Shown here piece after piece: positions 1 to 6,700 of a stretch of 6,700 nucleotides of DNA. The DNA is from an uncultured Porphyromonadaceae bacterium. GTDB taxonomy: Bacteria > Bacteroidota > Bacteroidia > Bacteroidales > Muribaculaceae. The notes beneath the pieces were generated by a model, which saw only the letters and a program-made list of their open reading frames with translations, had not been told where the DNA came from and did no database searches. Each line of letters starts with the position of its first letter. The stretch's first letter is position 1. Location of the stretch: positions 1-6,700 of the forward strand of contig USGZ01000096.1 in NCBI GenBank assembly GCA_900554265.1. Reading direction: 5' to 3'. A program made the translations under genes and the position numbers.

Positions 1-19
1 AAGGGTGTGGGAAATGGGG

Positions 20-1366
20 TCAGACTGCCGGGAGGGAGAGGCCGTTGAGCTTGCGGTAGAGGTCGAGGGCGTAGACGTCGGTCATCGCCGAGACGTGGTC
101 GACCACGGCCTGCAGCCGCCCGTAGAGAGTCGGGGCGGCGACATCGTACTGCTCCGGGAACTTGCTCAGCAGCAAGCGCGAATAGTTCAGCGTCGGGTTG
201 GTTACGGCATGGACCATGCGCTCCATCAGTTCGGATATGATGCGGTTGCCGGCGAGTTCGATTTCGACGACCTCAGGCGCGCAGTATATCTTGTTCCACG
301 ACAGAGTGTTGCAGTGCTCGTAGCCGCTCCGCTCCTGCTCGGGGATAACCTTGAGGAGCGACTTGTCGAAGCTGCCCTCGAGGATGCCGTCCTCGTTGGC
401 GATGAAGGCCTCGGCGCAGCGGTCGACCAGCACGCCGACAACGCAGGAGCGCAGATAGGCGATTTTCTCGTTCGGGTCCGACACGGTGGCCATCACCTCG
501 GCCATGCGACGGCGGCGCTCCTCCGGGAAATAGCCCATGAAGGAGTCGATTACCTCGGCGGTTCCGAGAATCTTGAGCTTGTGGGCGTCCTCGATGTCCA
601 TCACCTCGTAGCATATGTCGTCCGCGGCTTCGACGATGTAGACCAGCGGATGGCGGGCGAAGCGCAGGGGTTCGCCGTCGGCCGAGAGGCGCCGCAGCCC
701 GAGCTCGGCGGCAACCTTGAGGTAGGTATCGCGCTCGGAGTCGAAAAAGCCGAACTTGCCGTTTGCCGCCAGAGTGCTCTCGTGGGGGTACTTGACTATC
801 GAGGCCAGGGTCGAATAGGTCATGGCGAATCCGCCGTTGCGGCGTCCGTGGAACTGGTGTGTGAGCACGCGCAGGGTGTTTGCGTTGCCCTCGAAATGAA
901 TCAGGTCGTTCCATTGCCTCGGCGTCAGGCTCTCGCGCAGTCCTCGTCCGGGGCCTTCGCTGAAGAAGGTCGATATGGCGCGCTCGCCGCTATGCCCGAA
1001 GGGGGGATTGCCAAGGTCGTGGGCCAGGCAGGCAGCGGCGACGATATCTCCGAGATGGTCGAAAATCTCGACATTCCCGCCCGAGTACTTGCGGCGGAGG
1101 GCCAGGGCAACGTTGTCGGCCATGCTTTTGCCTACGCAGGCCACTTCCATGCTGTGCGTCAGGCGGTTGTGGACGAAGATACTGCCGGGCAGCGGGAAAA
1201 CCTGCGTCTTGTTCTGCAGACGCCGGAACGGCGACGAGAACACAAGGCGGTCGTAGTCGCGCCGGAAGTCCGTGCGTGTGGCGCTTTTCTTGGGATCGTG
1301 GTAGTCTTCGAGGCCGAAACGCTTGTCGTCTATCAGCTGCGGCCAGCTCATTTTTTGACTGTTCAT
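20..1366 (-). CDS. dgt: Deoxyguanosinetriphosphate triphosphohydrolase (dGTPase), HD superfamily
   Basis: Cytoplasmic enzyme that hydrolyses dGTP to deoxyguanosine and triphosphate, helping to set dNTP pools. The 448-residue protein carries the HD metal-site signature: H71 in the NRLTHSMEV segment, the pair H116-D117 in LAHDLGNPPFGHSGE, and an acidic D249-D250 in YIVEAADDICYEV. The N-terminal SPFRRLQNKTQVFPL segment (about 45-59) is also typical of bacterial dGTPases. The length is near that of shorter family members and below the roughly 505 residues of E. coli Dgt. The ATG at 1366 is used here. Met6 (codon at 1351), giving MSWPQLIDDKRFG, matches the usual family N-terminus equally well. No Shine-Dalgarno is seen; the leader is A-rich and a TAACTTTG element lies 24 bases upstream. 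The stop is a TGA only 19 bases from the window edge, so downstream neighbours are unseen. The family call is firm. Exact nucleotide preference (dGTP only or broader dNTPs) cannot be read from sequence. Confidence 0.95.
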   Translation of the reverse strand: MNSQKMSWPQLIDDKRFGLEDYHDPKKSATRTDFRRDYDRLVFSSPFRRLQNKTQVFPLPGSIFVHNRLTHSMEVACVGKSMADNVALALRRKYSGGNVEIFDHLGDIVAAACLAHDLGNPPFGHSGERAISTFFSEGPGRGLRESLTPRQWNDLIHFEGNANTLRVLTHQFHGRRNGGFAMTYSTLASIVKYPHESTLAANGKFGFFDSERDTYLKVAAELGLRRLSADGEPLRFARHPLVYIVEAADDICYEVMDIEDAHKLKILGTAEVIDSFMGYFPEERRRRMAEVMATVSDPNEKIAYLRSCVVGVLVDRCAEAFIANEDGILEGSFDKSLLKVIPEQERSGYEHCNTLSWNKIYCAPEVVEIELAGNRIISELMERMVHAVTNPTLNYSRLLLSKFPEQYDVAAPTLYGRLQAVVDHVSAMTDVYALDLYRKLNGLSLPAV

Positions 1367-1389
1367 CGGAGGTATCTTTTTCTGTCACG

Positions 1390-1397
1390 CAAAGTTA
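1390..1397 (-). promoter_or_regulatory. Bacteroidota-type -7 element upstream of dgt
   Basis: Read on the minus strand this is TAACTTTG, an exact match to the Bacteroidota TAnnTTTG consensus, ending 23 bases before the dgt ATG, so the leader would be under 20 nt. No TTTG lies at the usual 19-21 bp upstream. The nearest, within a T-rich stretch, is 14 bp away, so the -33 half is weak. Placement directly before dgt supports function; a chance match is possible. Confidence 0.55.
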
Positions 1398-1516
1398 GTA
1401 ATAAGATTGGACAAAAACGGGAAAAAGACGACATTTTACGAATCCCCAGGCCCGTGTTTGTTATAAAAACAGAAGCAATTTGACGATTATTTCTTAAAAC
1501 ATAAAACATAGGGCGC

Positions 1517-1560
1517 GGAGAATGCTTAATTTCCCGCAGAGGAAAATGCTCTTTTTCTTA
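1517..1560. repeat. AT-rich direct repeat with small hairpin and T-run, function unknown
   Basis: Two imperfect 11-bp direct copies, GGAGAATGCTT (1517-1527) and GGAAAATGCTC (1541-1551), sit 24 bp apart. Between and overlapping them TTTCC (1530-1534) can pair with GGAAA (1541-1545) around a 6-nt loop, and a T-rich run follows at 1552-1558. It could be a protein-binding site, a weak plus-strand terminator, or chance in AT-rich DNA. No gene ends here on the plus strand. Confidence 0.2.
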
Positions 1561-1578
1561 AAAATTTATTCAAAAATA

Positions 1579-1610
1579 TTTGCATTTCTCTGTTTTCGTT
1601 ATTAACTTCG
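1579..1610 (+). promoter_or_regulatory. Bacteroidota-type promoter of the candidate small RNA
   Basis: TTTG at 1579-1582, a 20-bp spacer, then TAACTTCG at 1603-1610, one mismatch from the TAnnTTTG consensus. Spacing and both elements fit the Bacteroidota primary-sigma promoter. It points along the plus strand, where the next protein gene begins almost 1.4 kb away, while an intrinsic terminator lies only about 75 bases downstream. This makes a short non-coding transcript the natural reading. Initiation would be expected near 1616-1620. Confidence 0.6.
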
Positions 1611-1616
1611 CGGCAG

Positions 1617-1727
1617 TTTCAATTCAACAGGCAATGTAATTGGACAGGAAATTATTGGTTTGTGTGTAATTCCAGACACACTTCAGGCCCCGGGCTTCGC
1701 GAAGAAGACCGGGGCTTTCAGTTTTTC
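1617..1727 (+). ncRNA. Candidate small RNA of about 110 nt, family not recognised
   Basis: This transcript unit is inferred from a well-spaced promoter just upstream and a strong intrinsic terminator at its 3' end, with no usable reading frame between (the only ATG, at 1634, is followed directly by TAA). Predicted elements in order: a small stem CAAT/ATTG (1632-1635 with 1639-1642); an unpaired A/T-rich stretch that could be a target-pairing region; a 6-bp hairpin GTGTGT/ACACAC (1662-1667 with 1676-1681, 8-nt loop); and the terminator stem. It lies between two minus-strand genes and starts the opposite way. Its 3' end is about 45 bases beyond the stop codon of the exported amidase gene, so read-through from that gene would be antisense to it. 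I do not recognise 6S, SRP or tmRNA features. It could be a trans-acting sRNA, an antisense buffer for the neighbour, or an unused relic. The 5' end is approximate. Confidence 0.5.
1685..1727 (+). terminator. Intrinsic terminator of the candidate small RNA
   Basis: GCCCCGG (1687-1693) pairs perfectly with CCGGGGC (1709-1715) and is extended outward by a G-U and an A-U pair. Past a single G/A mismatch, an inner stem CTTC (1695-1698) pairs with GAAG (1704-1707) around the loop GCGAA. The tail TTTCAGTTTTT follows at once (1716-1726). Read on the minus strand the hairpin has no U-run after it, so it is oriented for plus-strand transcription. Confidence 0.8.
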
Positions 1728-1741
1728 GGTACAAGGCAGCT

Positions 1742-1757
1742 CCGGAGCGTTCTCCGG
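1742..1757 (-). terminator. Hairpin just after the exported amidase gene, possible weak terminator
   Basis: CCGGAG and CTCCGG form a perfect 6-bp stem around a 4-nt loop, 13 bases beyond the TGA of the minus-strand amidase gene. Position suits transcript termination or 3'-end protection. There is no clean U-run after it on the minus strand, so intrinsic termination would be inefficient. Confidence 0.35.
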
Positions 1758-1770
1758 CTTCAGCGGCGTG

Positions 1771-2808
1771 TCAGTACATCGGGGTGAAGGGCGCCGAGGG
1801 GCGGAGCTTGTCGTTGACGCAGCCTGAAAGGCCCGTGTGGTCCGTGGTGTCCAGTTTCAGCACCGGAGCGCCGGGAGTGAGCACAAGGCGCCCCAGGTCG
1901 ATCCACATATATCCGGTCTGGTCGGCGAAGCGGAAGTAGTACTTGCCGCCGGTTGCATCGGAAATCGAAGTCCACTGCGTCGAGCTCAGGTTCGGCTCGC
2001 CTTCGATTTCATATCCGAACGGCACGGAGACCGTTCCCATGATGCTGCTGAGCGAACCGAAAGCCTGCGGATACTCGAAGTCCTTGGGCACGCTGCCGAG
2101 GAAGAACGACGCGCGGGCGAAACGGTCCGGACTGCTGACGGTGCCGGGAAGGGCATGAGTGCCGCCGATTTTCTGCCAGTAGGCGTTGATGGCCTGCATC
2201 TGCGGAAGCTGGGGGTCGTTGGTAAGGACGGTCAACTCGCTGCCGAGGTGGAGATTGAGCTCGCCGTTTTCGTATTCCATCACAAGGGTCTGGCCCTGGG
2301 CGTCGGTAATGCCCCAGTGGAGCAGGCTCACCGTACCGCCGTCGAAAGTCTGGCCGTTGATGGCGAAGGTGTTCTCCTGCAGCCAGGCGTAGACTTCGTC
2401 GACGGTCGCGAAATTATCCAGAAAATATGCGGAAATCATGGCCAGGCTCATCACGGGTTCCGTTCCGTCCGGGCCTTCGGTGCGGTATACGGAGCCTTTG
2501 CAGAAGAGGCCGTTGACAACCAGCCCGGCCTGGTTCATGCCCTCGGTGACTCCGCCGTCGTAGCCGACGGCGACAACCGAGCCGTACTGCGAAGTCCAGG
2601 TAAGGCGCTGGCCGGAGTTCATGCTTTCCTTCTGCATTCCGGCGGGATAGACGTAGAGGTTGGTGGGGATAGGCGTACGCCAGTCGAGGGTGCGCCCGAC
2701 AAGGACTATGCCCTTGTCGCCCTTATAGACGACTCGCGAGCAGGCCAGCGCCGGAATGGCGGCGCCAAGCAGCAGAAGCACGCAAAGCAGGGCTTTCAGA
2801 TTTTTCAT
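1771..2808 (-). CDS. Exported choloylglycine hydrolase-family (linear amide C-N hydrolase, Ntn) protein
   Basis: Member of the Ntn-hydrolase family that includes bile salt hydrolases and penicillin V acylases, which cleave linear amide bonds with an N-terminal cysteine. From the start chosen here the first 22 residues form a signal peptide (basic MKNLK, a leucine-rich core, and ALA before the cut), leaving Cys as the mature N-terminus and thus the expected nucleophile. Export is presumably to the periplasm. With that Cys as residue 2, Arg (GRTLDW) falls at 18 and Asp at 21, as in bile salt hydrolases. Later family segments follow: GMNQAGLVVNGLF, HWGITDAQGQTLVMEY, LTNDP with its Asn, the DRFARASFF arginine, and TQWTSISDATGGKYYFRF. 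The bile-salt-hydrolase Asn82 seems replaced (Phe at the aligned place, by eye), so the substrate is open: bile salts, acyl-homoserine lactones, penicillin V or other N-acyl amides. ATGs at 2820 and 2844 are in frame, but they add a hydrophilic extension before the signal peptide. No clear promoter or Shine-Dalgarno seen. Confidence 0.9.
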   Translation of the reverse strand: MKNLKALLCVLLLLGAAIPALACSRVVYKGDKGIVLVGRTLDWRTPIPTNLYVYPAGMQKESMNSGQRLTWTSQYGSVVAVGYDGGVTEGMNQAGLVVNGLFCKGSVYRTEGPDGTEPVMSLAMISAYFLDNFATVDEVYAWLQENTFAINGQTFDGGTVSLLHWGITDAQGQTLVMEYENGELNLHLGSELTVLTNDPQLPQMQAINAYWQKIGGTHALPGTVSSPDRFARASFFLGSVPKDFEYPQAFGSLSSIMGTVSVPFGYEIEGEPNLSSTQWTSISDATGGKYYFRFADQTGYMWIDLGRLVLTPGAPVLKLDTTDHTGLSGCVNDKLRPSAPFTPMY

Positions 2809-2934
2809 TTTTGCGAACATAAAGATGTGGATTTCGTTTTGCATATAAACAAACCGGAAGGCCGCTCAGTTCAAGCTCCGGCGGCCCGGCTATATATTTA
2901 AGGAGAAAACCGGCCTCCGGGCGCCCCGCCACGC

Positions 2935-2965
2935 ATTGAAATATCGAAGAATTTGCGTAACTTTG
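2935..2965 (+). promoter_or_regulatory. Bacteroidota-type promoter of the hisS-pgi-murI run
   Basis: ATTG at 2935-2938, a 19-bp spacer, then TAACTTTG at 2958-2965, an exact TAnnTTTG match. Initiation near 2971-2975 would leave a leader of about 20 nt before the hisS ATG. The short A-rich leader without a Shine-Dalgarno is usual in this phylum and leaves no room for a T-box or attenuator. Confidence 0.7.
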
Positions 2966-2992
2966 CGTCCTGAAAACCGAACATAAGCACAA

Positions 2993-4354
2993 ATGGCACA
3001 AAAACCCAGCACTCCCAAGGGCACGCGCGATTTCTCGCCCGTAGAAATGGCCCGCCGCAATTATATTTTCGATACCATCCGCCGCGTTTTCGGCCTCTTC
3101 GGCTACCGGCAGATCGAGACCCCGGCCACCGAGAACCTCTCGACGCTGATGGGCAAGTACGGCGAGGAAGGCGACAAGCTGCTGTTCAAGATTCTCAATT
3201 CAGGCGACTATCTCAAGGACGTCGACCCGGCCCTGCTCGCCGGCGCCGACAGCCTGCGTCTTGCCTCGAAAATCTGCGACCGCGGCCTGCGCTACGACCT
3301 GACGGTGCCCTTCGCCCGCTACGTCGTCCAGCACCGCGAGGACATCCAGCTGCCTTTCAAGCGCTACCAGATTCAGCCCGTATGGCGTGCCGACCGCCCG
3401 CAGAAGGGCCGCTACCGCGAGTTCTACCAGTGCGACGCCGACGTGGTCGGCTCGGACTCGCTGCTCAACGAGGTGGAGCTGCTGCAGATGGTCGACCTGG
3501 TGTTCCGCCGCCTGGGTGTGCGCGTGGCCATCAAGCTCAACAACCGCAAGATTCTCGCCGGCATCGCCGAAATCATCGGCGCCCCCGAGCTGCTGGTGGA
3601 TATCACCGTGGCCATCGACAAGCTCGATAAAATCGGTCTGGACAACGTCAAGGCCGAGCTGGCCGAACGCGGCCTGAGCGCCGAGGCCATCGAGACGCTT
3701 GTACCCGTGCTCAACATCTCCGGCACGCCGATGGAGCGGCTCGACCGCCTGGCCGAAGTTCTCCGCGATTCCGCCACCGGCCTCAAGGGCGTCGAGGAGC
3801 TGCGCTTCGTGGTCGAGACCACGGAGAAGCTCGGACTGGACGCCCGGCTGGACCTCGACGTGGCCCTGGCCCGCGGCCTGAACTACTACACCGGCTGCAT
3901 CATCGAGGTAAAGGCCCTCGACACGCCCATGGGCAGCATCTGCGGCGGTGGCCGCTACGACAACCTCACCGGCATCTTCGGTCTGCCCGGCATCTCCGGC
4001 GTCGGCATCTCGTTCGGCGCCGACCGCATCTACGACGTGCTGCTGGCCCTTGACCTCTTCCCGAAGGAAATCGGCCGCAGCGTGGCCGTGGTGTTCGCCA
4101 ACTTCGGCCCTGCCGAGGCCCTGGAGTCGCTCAAGCTCATCAAGGTGCTGCGCGACAAGGGCATAAGCGCCGAAATCTACCCTGACCAGAGCAAGATGAA
4201 GAAGCAGATAGGCTACGCCGACAGCCTCGGCGCCTCCTGGTTCGCCGTAATCGGCGAGAGCGAGCTGGCCGAGGGCAAGGTGACGCTCAAGAACCTGGCC
4301 ACCGGCGAGCAGAGGTCGGTCGAAGCCTACGCCCTGGCCGAAGCGCTGGTATAA
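2993..4354 (+). CDS. hisS: Histidine--tRNA ligase (class II aminoacyl-tRNA synthetase)
   Basis: Cytoplasmic enzyme that activates histidine with ATP and charges tRNA-His. Visible class II and HisRS-specific segments in order: the N-terminal PKGTRDFSP (about 8-16); [13 protein letters not shown] before motif 2; motif 2 from about 122, containing [19 protein letters not shown]; the histidine-binding RGLNYYTG (294-301); GGGRYDN (318-324); and motif 3 [11 protein letters not shown] (336-346). An anticodon-binding domain follows (from about 362, [10 protein letters not shown] to the end). At 453 residues it is longer than the roughly 424-residue E. coli enzyme. The [10 protein letters not shown] motif 2 resembles the eukaryote-like branch of HisRS found in some bacteria. 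The ATG at 2993 gives the expected N-terminus, 28 bases after the promoter's -7 element. First gene of a probable three-gene transcript; pgi starts 46 bp on. Identity is certain; the branch statement is from memory of motifs. Confidence 0.97.
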   Translation: MAQKPSTPKGTRDFSPVEMARRNYIFDTIRRVFGLFGYRQIETPATENLSTLMGKYGEEGDKLLFKILNSGDYLKDVDPALLAGADSLRLASKICDRGLRYDLTVPFARYVVQHREDIQLPFKRYQIQPVWRADRPQKGRYREFYQCDADVVGSDSLLNEVELLQMVDLVFRRLGVRVAIKLNNRKILAGIAEIIGAPELLVDITVAIDKLDKIGLDNVKAELAERGLSAEAIETLVPVLNISGTPMERLDRLAEVLRDSATGLKGVEELRFVVETTEKLGLDARLDLDVALARGLNYYTGCIIEVKALDTPMGSICGGGRYDNLTGIFGLPGISGVGISFGADRIYDVLLALDLFPKEIGRSVAVVFANFGPAEALESLKLIKVLRDKGISAEIYPDQSKMKKQIGYADSLGASWFAVIGESELAEGKVTLKNLATGEQRSVEAYALAEALV

Positions 4355-4400
4355 AACCCGATAAGCTAATAGACAAACAACATAAGATACAATTCCAAAG

Positions 4401-5723
<1,323 letters not shown>

Positions 5724-5751
5724 TCGGAGCAATAACTCCAACAGCTCCAAT

Positions 5752-6582
5752 ATGTCTCTGCCACAGGGTCCCATAGGCGTTTTCGACTCCGGATTCGGAG
5801 GCCTGACGGTGCTGCGCGAACTGCGCGCGGCGCTACCGCAGGCCGATTTTCTCTATCTGGGCGACAACGCCCGCGCTCCCTACGGCACCCGCTCCTTCGA
5901 GCTGGTATATGAATTCACCCTCCAGGCAGTCCGCCGTCTCTTCGACAGCGGCTGCCCGCTGGTGATTCTGGCCTGCAACACCGCCTCCGCCAAGGCCCTG
6001 CGCAGCATCCAGCAGCGCGACCTGCCGGTGCTGGCGCCCGAGCGACGCGTGCTCGGAGTTATCCGCCCGACGGTCGAGGCCCTGGCGGCCCGCACCAGGA
6101 CGGACTGCGTCGGGGTTTTCGGCACTCCCGGCACCGTGGCCTCCCACAGCTACCGCATGGAGCTGGCCAAGCTCGCGCCCGGCATCCGGGTCTTCGAGCA
6201 CGCCTGCCCGATGTGGGTGCCCCTGGTCGAGAACCGCGAGGGCGACGGCGACGGCGCCGACTACTTCATCCGCAAGGACATCGAGGCGCTGATGGCCGAG
6301 TGCCAGGATATCGACGCCGTGGTCCTCGGCTGCACGCACTATCCCCTGCTCATCGAAAAAATCCGCCGCTACATGCCCGCTGGCGTGGACATCATCCTCC
6401 AGGGACCGATGGTGGCGGCATCGCTGGTCGACTACCTCCGCCGCCACCCGGACATCGACGCCGCCATCACCCGCGGCGCCACCACCCGCTACCTCACCAC
6501 CGAGCAACCCTCCCGCTTCGACTCCCTGGCCACCCTCTTCATGGGCGAAGAAGTCCGCTCGGAGAAGATAGAGTTGAAATAG
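5752..6582 (+). CDS. murI: Glutamate racemase
   Basis: Converts L-glutamate to D-glutamate for peptidoglycan precursors (used by MurD), without a cofactor, through two cysteines acting as acid and base. Both are present: C75 in ILACNTASAKA and C194 in VLGCTHYPLL. The N-terminal GVFDSGFGGLTVL (9-21) supplies the conserved Asp12-Ser13, and LGDNARAPYGTRS is the usual substrate loop. The 276-residue length is normal. The region around residues 160-167 (EGDGDGAD) is glycine- and acid-rich but lies where family members vary. The start sits 28 bases after the pgi stop in a gap that can form only small alternative stems (GGAG 5726-5729 with CTCC 5736-5739, or GGAGC 5726-5730 with GCTCC 5744-5748), too weak for termination, so murI is probably last in the hisS-pgi run. 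The stop is TAG, followed by a T-rich octamer but no preceding stem. Confidence 0.96.
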   Translation: MSLPQGPIGVFDSGFGGLTVLRELRAALPQADFLYLGDNARAPYGTRSFELVYEFTLQAVRRLFDSGCPLVILACNTASAKALRSIQQRDLPVLAPERRVLGVIRPTVEALAARTRTDCVGVFGTPGTVASHSYRMELAKLAPGIRVFEHACPMWVPLVENREGDGDGADYFIRKDIEALMAECQDIDAVVLGCTHYPLLIEKIRRYMPAGVDIILQGPMVAASLVDYLRRHPDIDAAITRGATTRYLTTEQPSRFDSLATLFMGEEVRSEKIELK

Positions 6583-6603
6583 TTTTTGTTCCAGCGGGCC
6601 AAG

Positions 6604-6675
6604 GCATGGAAAGGCGGTTTCCAACCGCCGGCCTAACTGGCAGAGCATGGAAAGGCGGTTTCCAACCGCCGGCCT
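6604..6675. repeat. Two tandem copies of a 31-bp hairpin-forming (REP-like) repeat
   Basis: Positions 6604-6634 and 6645-6675 are identical over 31 bases, separated by a 10-bp spacer (period 41). Each holds the perfect inverted repeat GGCGGTT-TCC-AACCGCC (6613-6629 and 6654-6670) flanked by GCATGGAAA on the left and GGCCT on the right. A degraded third start may follow at 6682 (GCATCGAAAAGCG against GCATGGAAAGGCG, three differences), cut by the window end. Intergenic placement right after an operon, exact copies and the compact palindrome resemble REP-type elements. They may also stop or protect the murI transcript. No transposase is visible here. Confidence 0.75.
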
Positions 6676-6700
6676 TGACCGGCATCGAAAAGCGCGCAGC

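Noticed and set aside
5..1483. A 492-codon plus-strand open frame spanning the dgt gene
   Set aside because: It is a shadow of dgt: its translation shows no family motif and low-complexity composition typical of the reverse of GC-rich code, while the minus strand encodes a complete dGTPase.
2742..2808. Possible lipoprotein signal on the amidase (Cys after PALA)
   Set aside because: The residues before Cys (Ala-Leu-Ala) fit signal peptidase I better than a lipobox, and the Cys is needed free as the Ntn nucleophile.
2860..2886. GGCCGC/GCGGCC inverted repeat upstream of the exported amidase gene
   Set aside because: Six GC pairs around a 15-nt loop in GC-rich DNA; no riboswitch-like architecture or linked expression platform visible.
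1837..2901. A 354-codon plus-strand open frame opposite the exported amidase gene
   Set aside because: Antisense shadow without recognisable domains; the minus strand carries a full choloylglycine-hydrolase-family protein with a signal peptide.
2898..2905. TTAAGGAG, a Shine-Dalgarno-like sequence upstream of hisS
   Set aside because: It lies about 90 bases before the hisS ATG and upstream of the promoter, with no start codon at a suitable distance.
6604..6675. CRISPR-like appearance of the 31-bp repeats
   Set aside because: Only two copies with a 10-bp spacer, far shorter than CRISPR spacers, and no cas genes nearby.

Overview
The window looks like a piece of a GC-rich Bacteroidota (Bacteroidales) chromosome. 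An Alistipes/Rikenellaceae-like organism is a reasonable guess, but genus is inference. Three things support the phylum. Two intergenic regions carry an exact TAnnTTTG -7 element and a third carries a one-mismatch version, typical of Bacteroidota promoters. No start codon has a convincing Shine-Dalgarno sequence. The protein sequences, notably the long histidyl-tRNA synthetase and the dGTPase, read like Bacteroidales housekeeping proteins. Genes are clearly GC-rich at third positions, while the gap at about 1367-1680 is AT-rich.

Left part (20-2808): two minus-strand genes. The first is a dGTP triphosphohydrolase (HD domain) with a short leader and its own -7 element. The second is an exported choloylglycine-hydrolase-family (Ntn, N-terminal cysteine) amidase. 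Between them, on the plus strand, a promoter-like sequence (about 1579-1610) is followed about 75 bases later by a strong intrinsic terminator (1685-1727), with no open reading frame between. This looks like an independent small RNA gene of about 110 nt that I do not recognise.

Right part (2935-6582): a promoter with ATTG, a 19-bp spacer and TAACTTTG drives a plus-strand run of three housekeeping genes: hisS, then pgi after 46 bp, then murI after 28 bp. They are probably co-transcribed, linking tRNA charging, central sugar metabolism and cell-wall D-glutamate supply. The only shared logic visible is general growth. Beyond murI (6604-6675) lie two exact 31-bp copies of a hairpin-forming repeat at a 41-bp period. 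These are REP-like intergenic palindromes that may continue past the window edge.

No mobile element, CRISPR array, defence system, tRNA or rRNA is visible. The protein genes are ordinary. The features most worth a second look are the candidate small RNA, the palindromic repeat pair and the undetermined substrate of the exported amidase.
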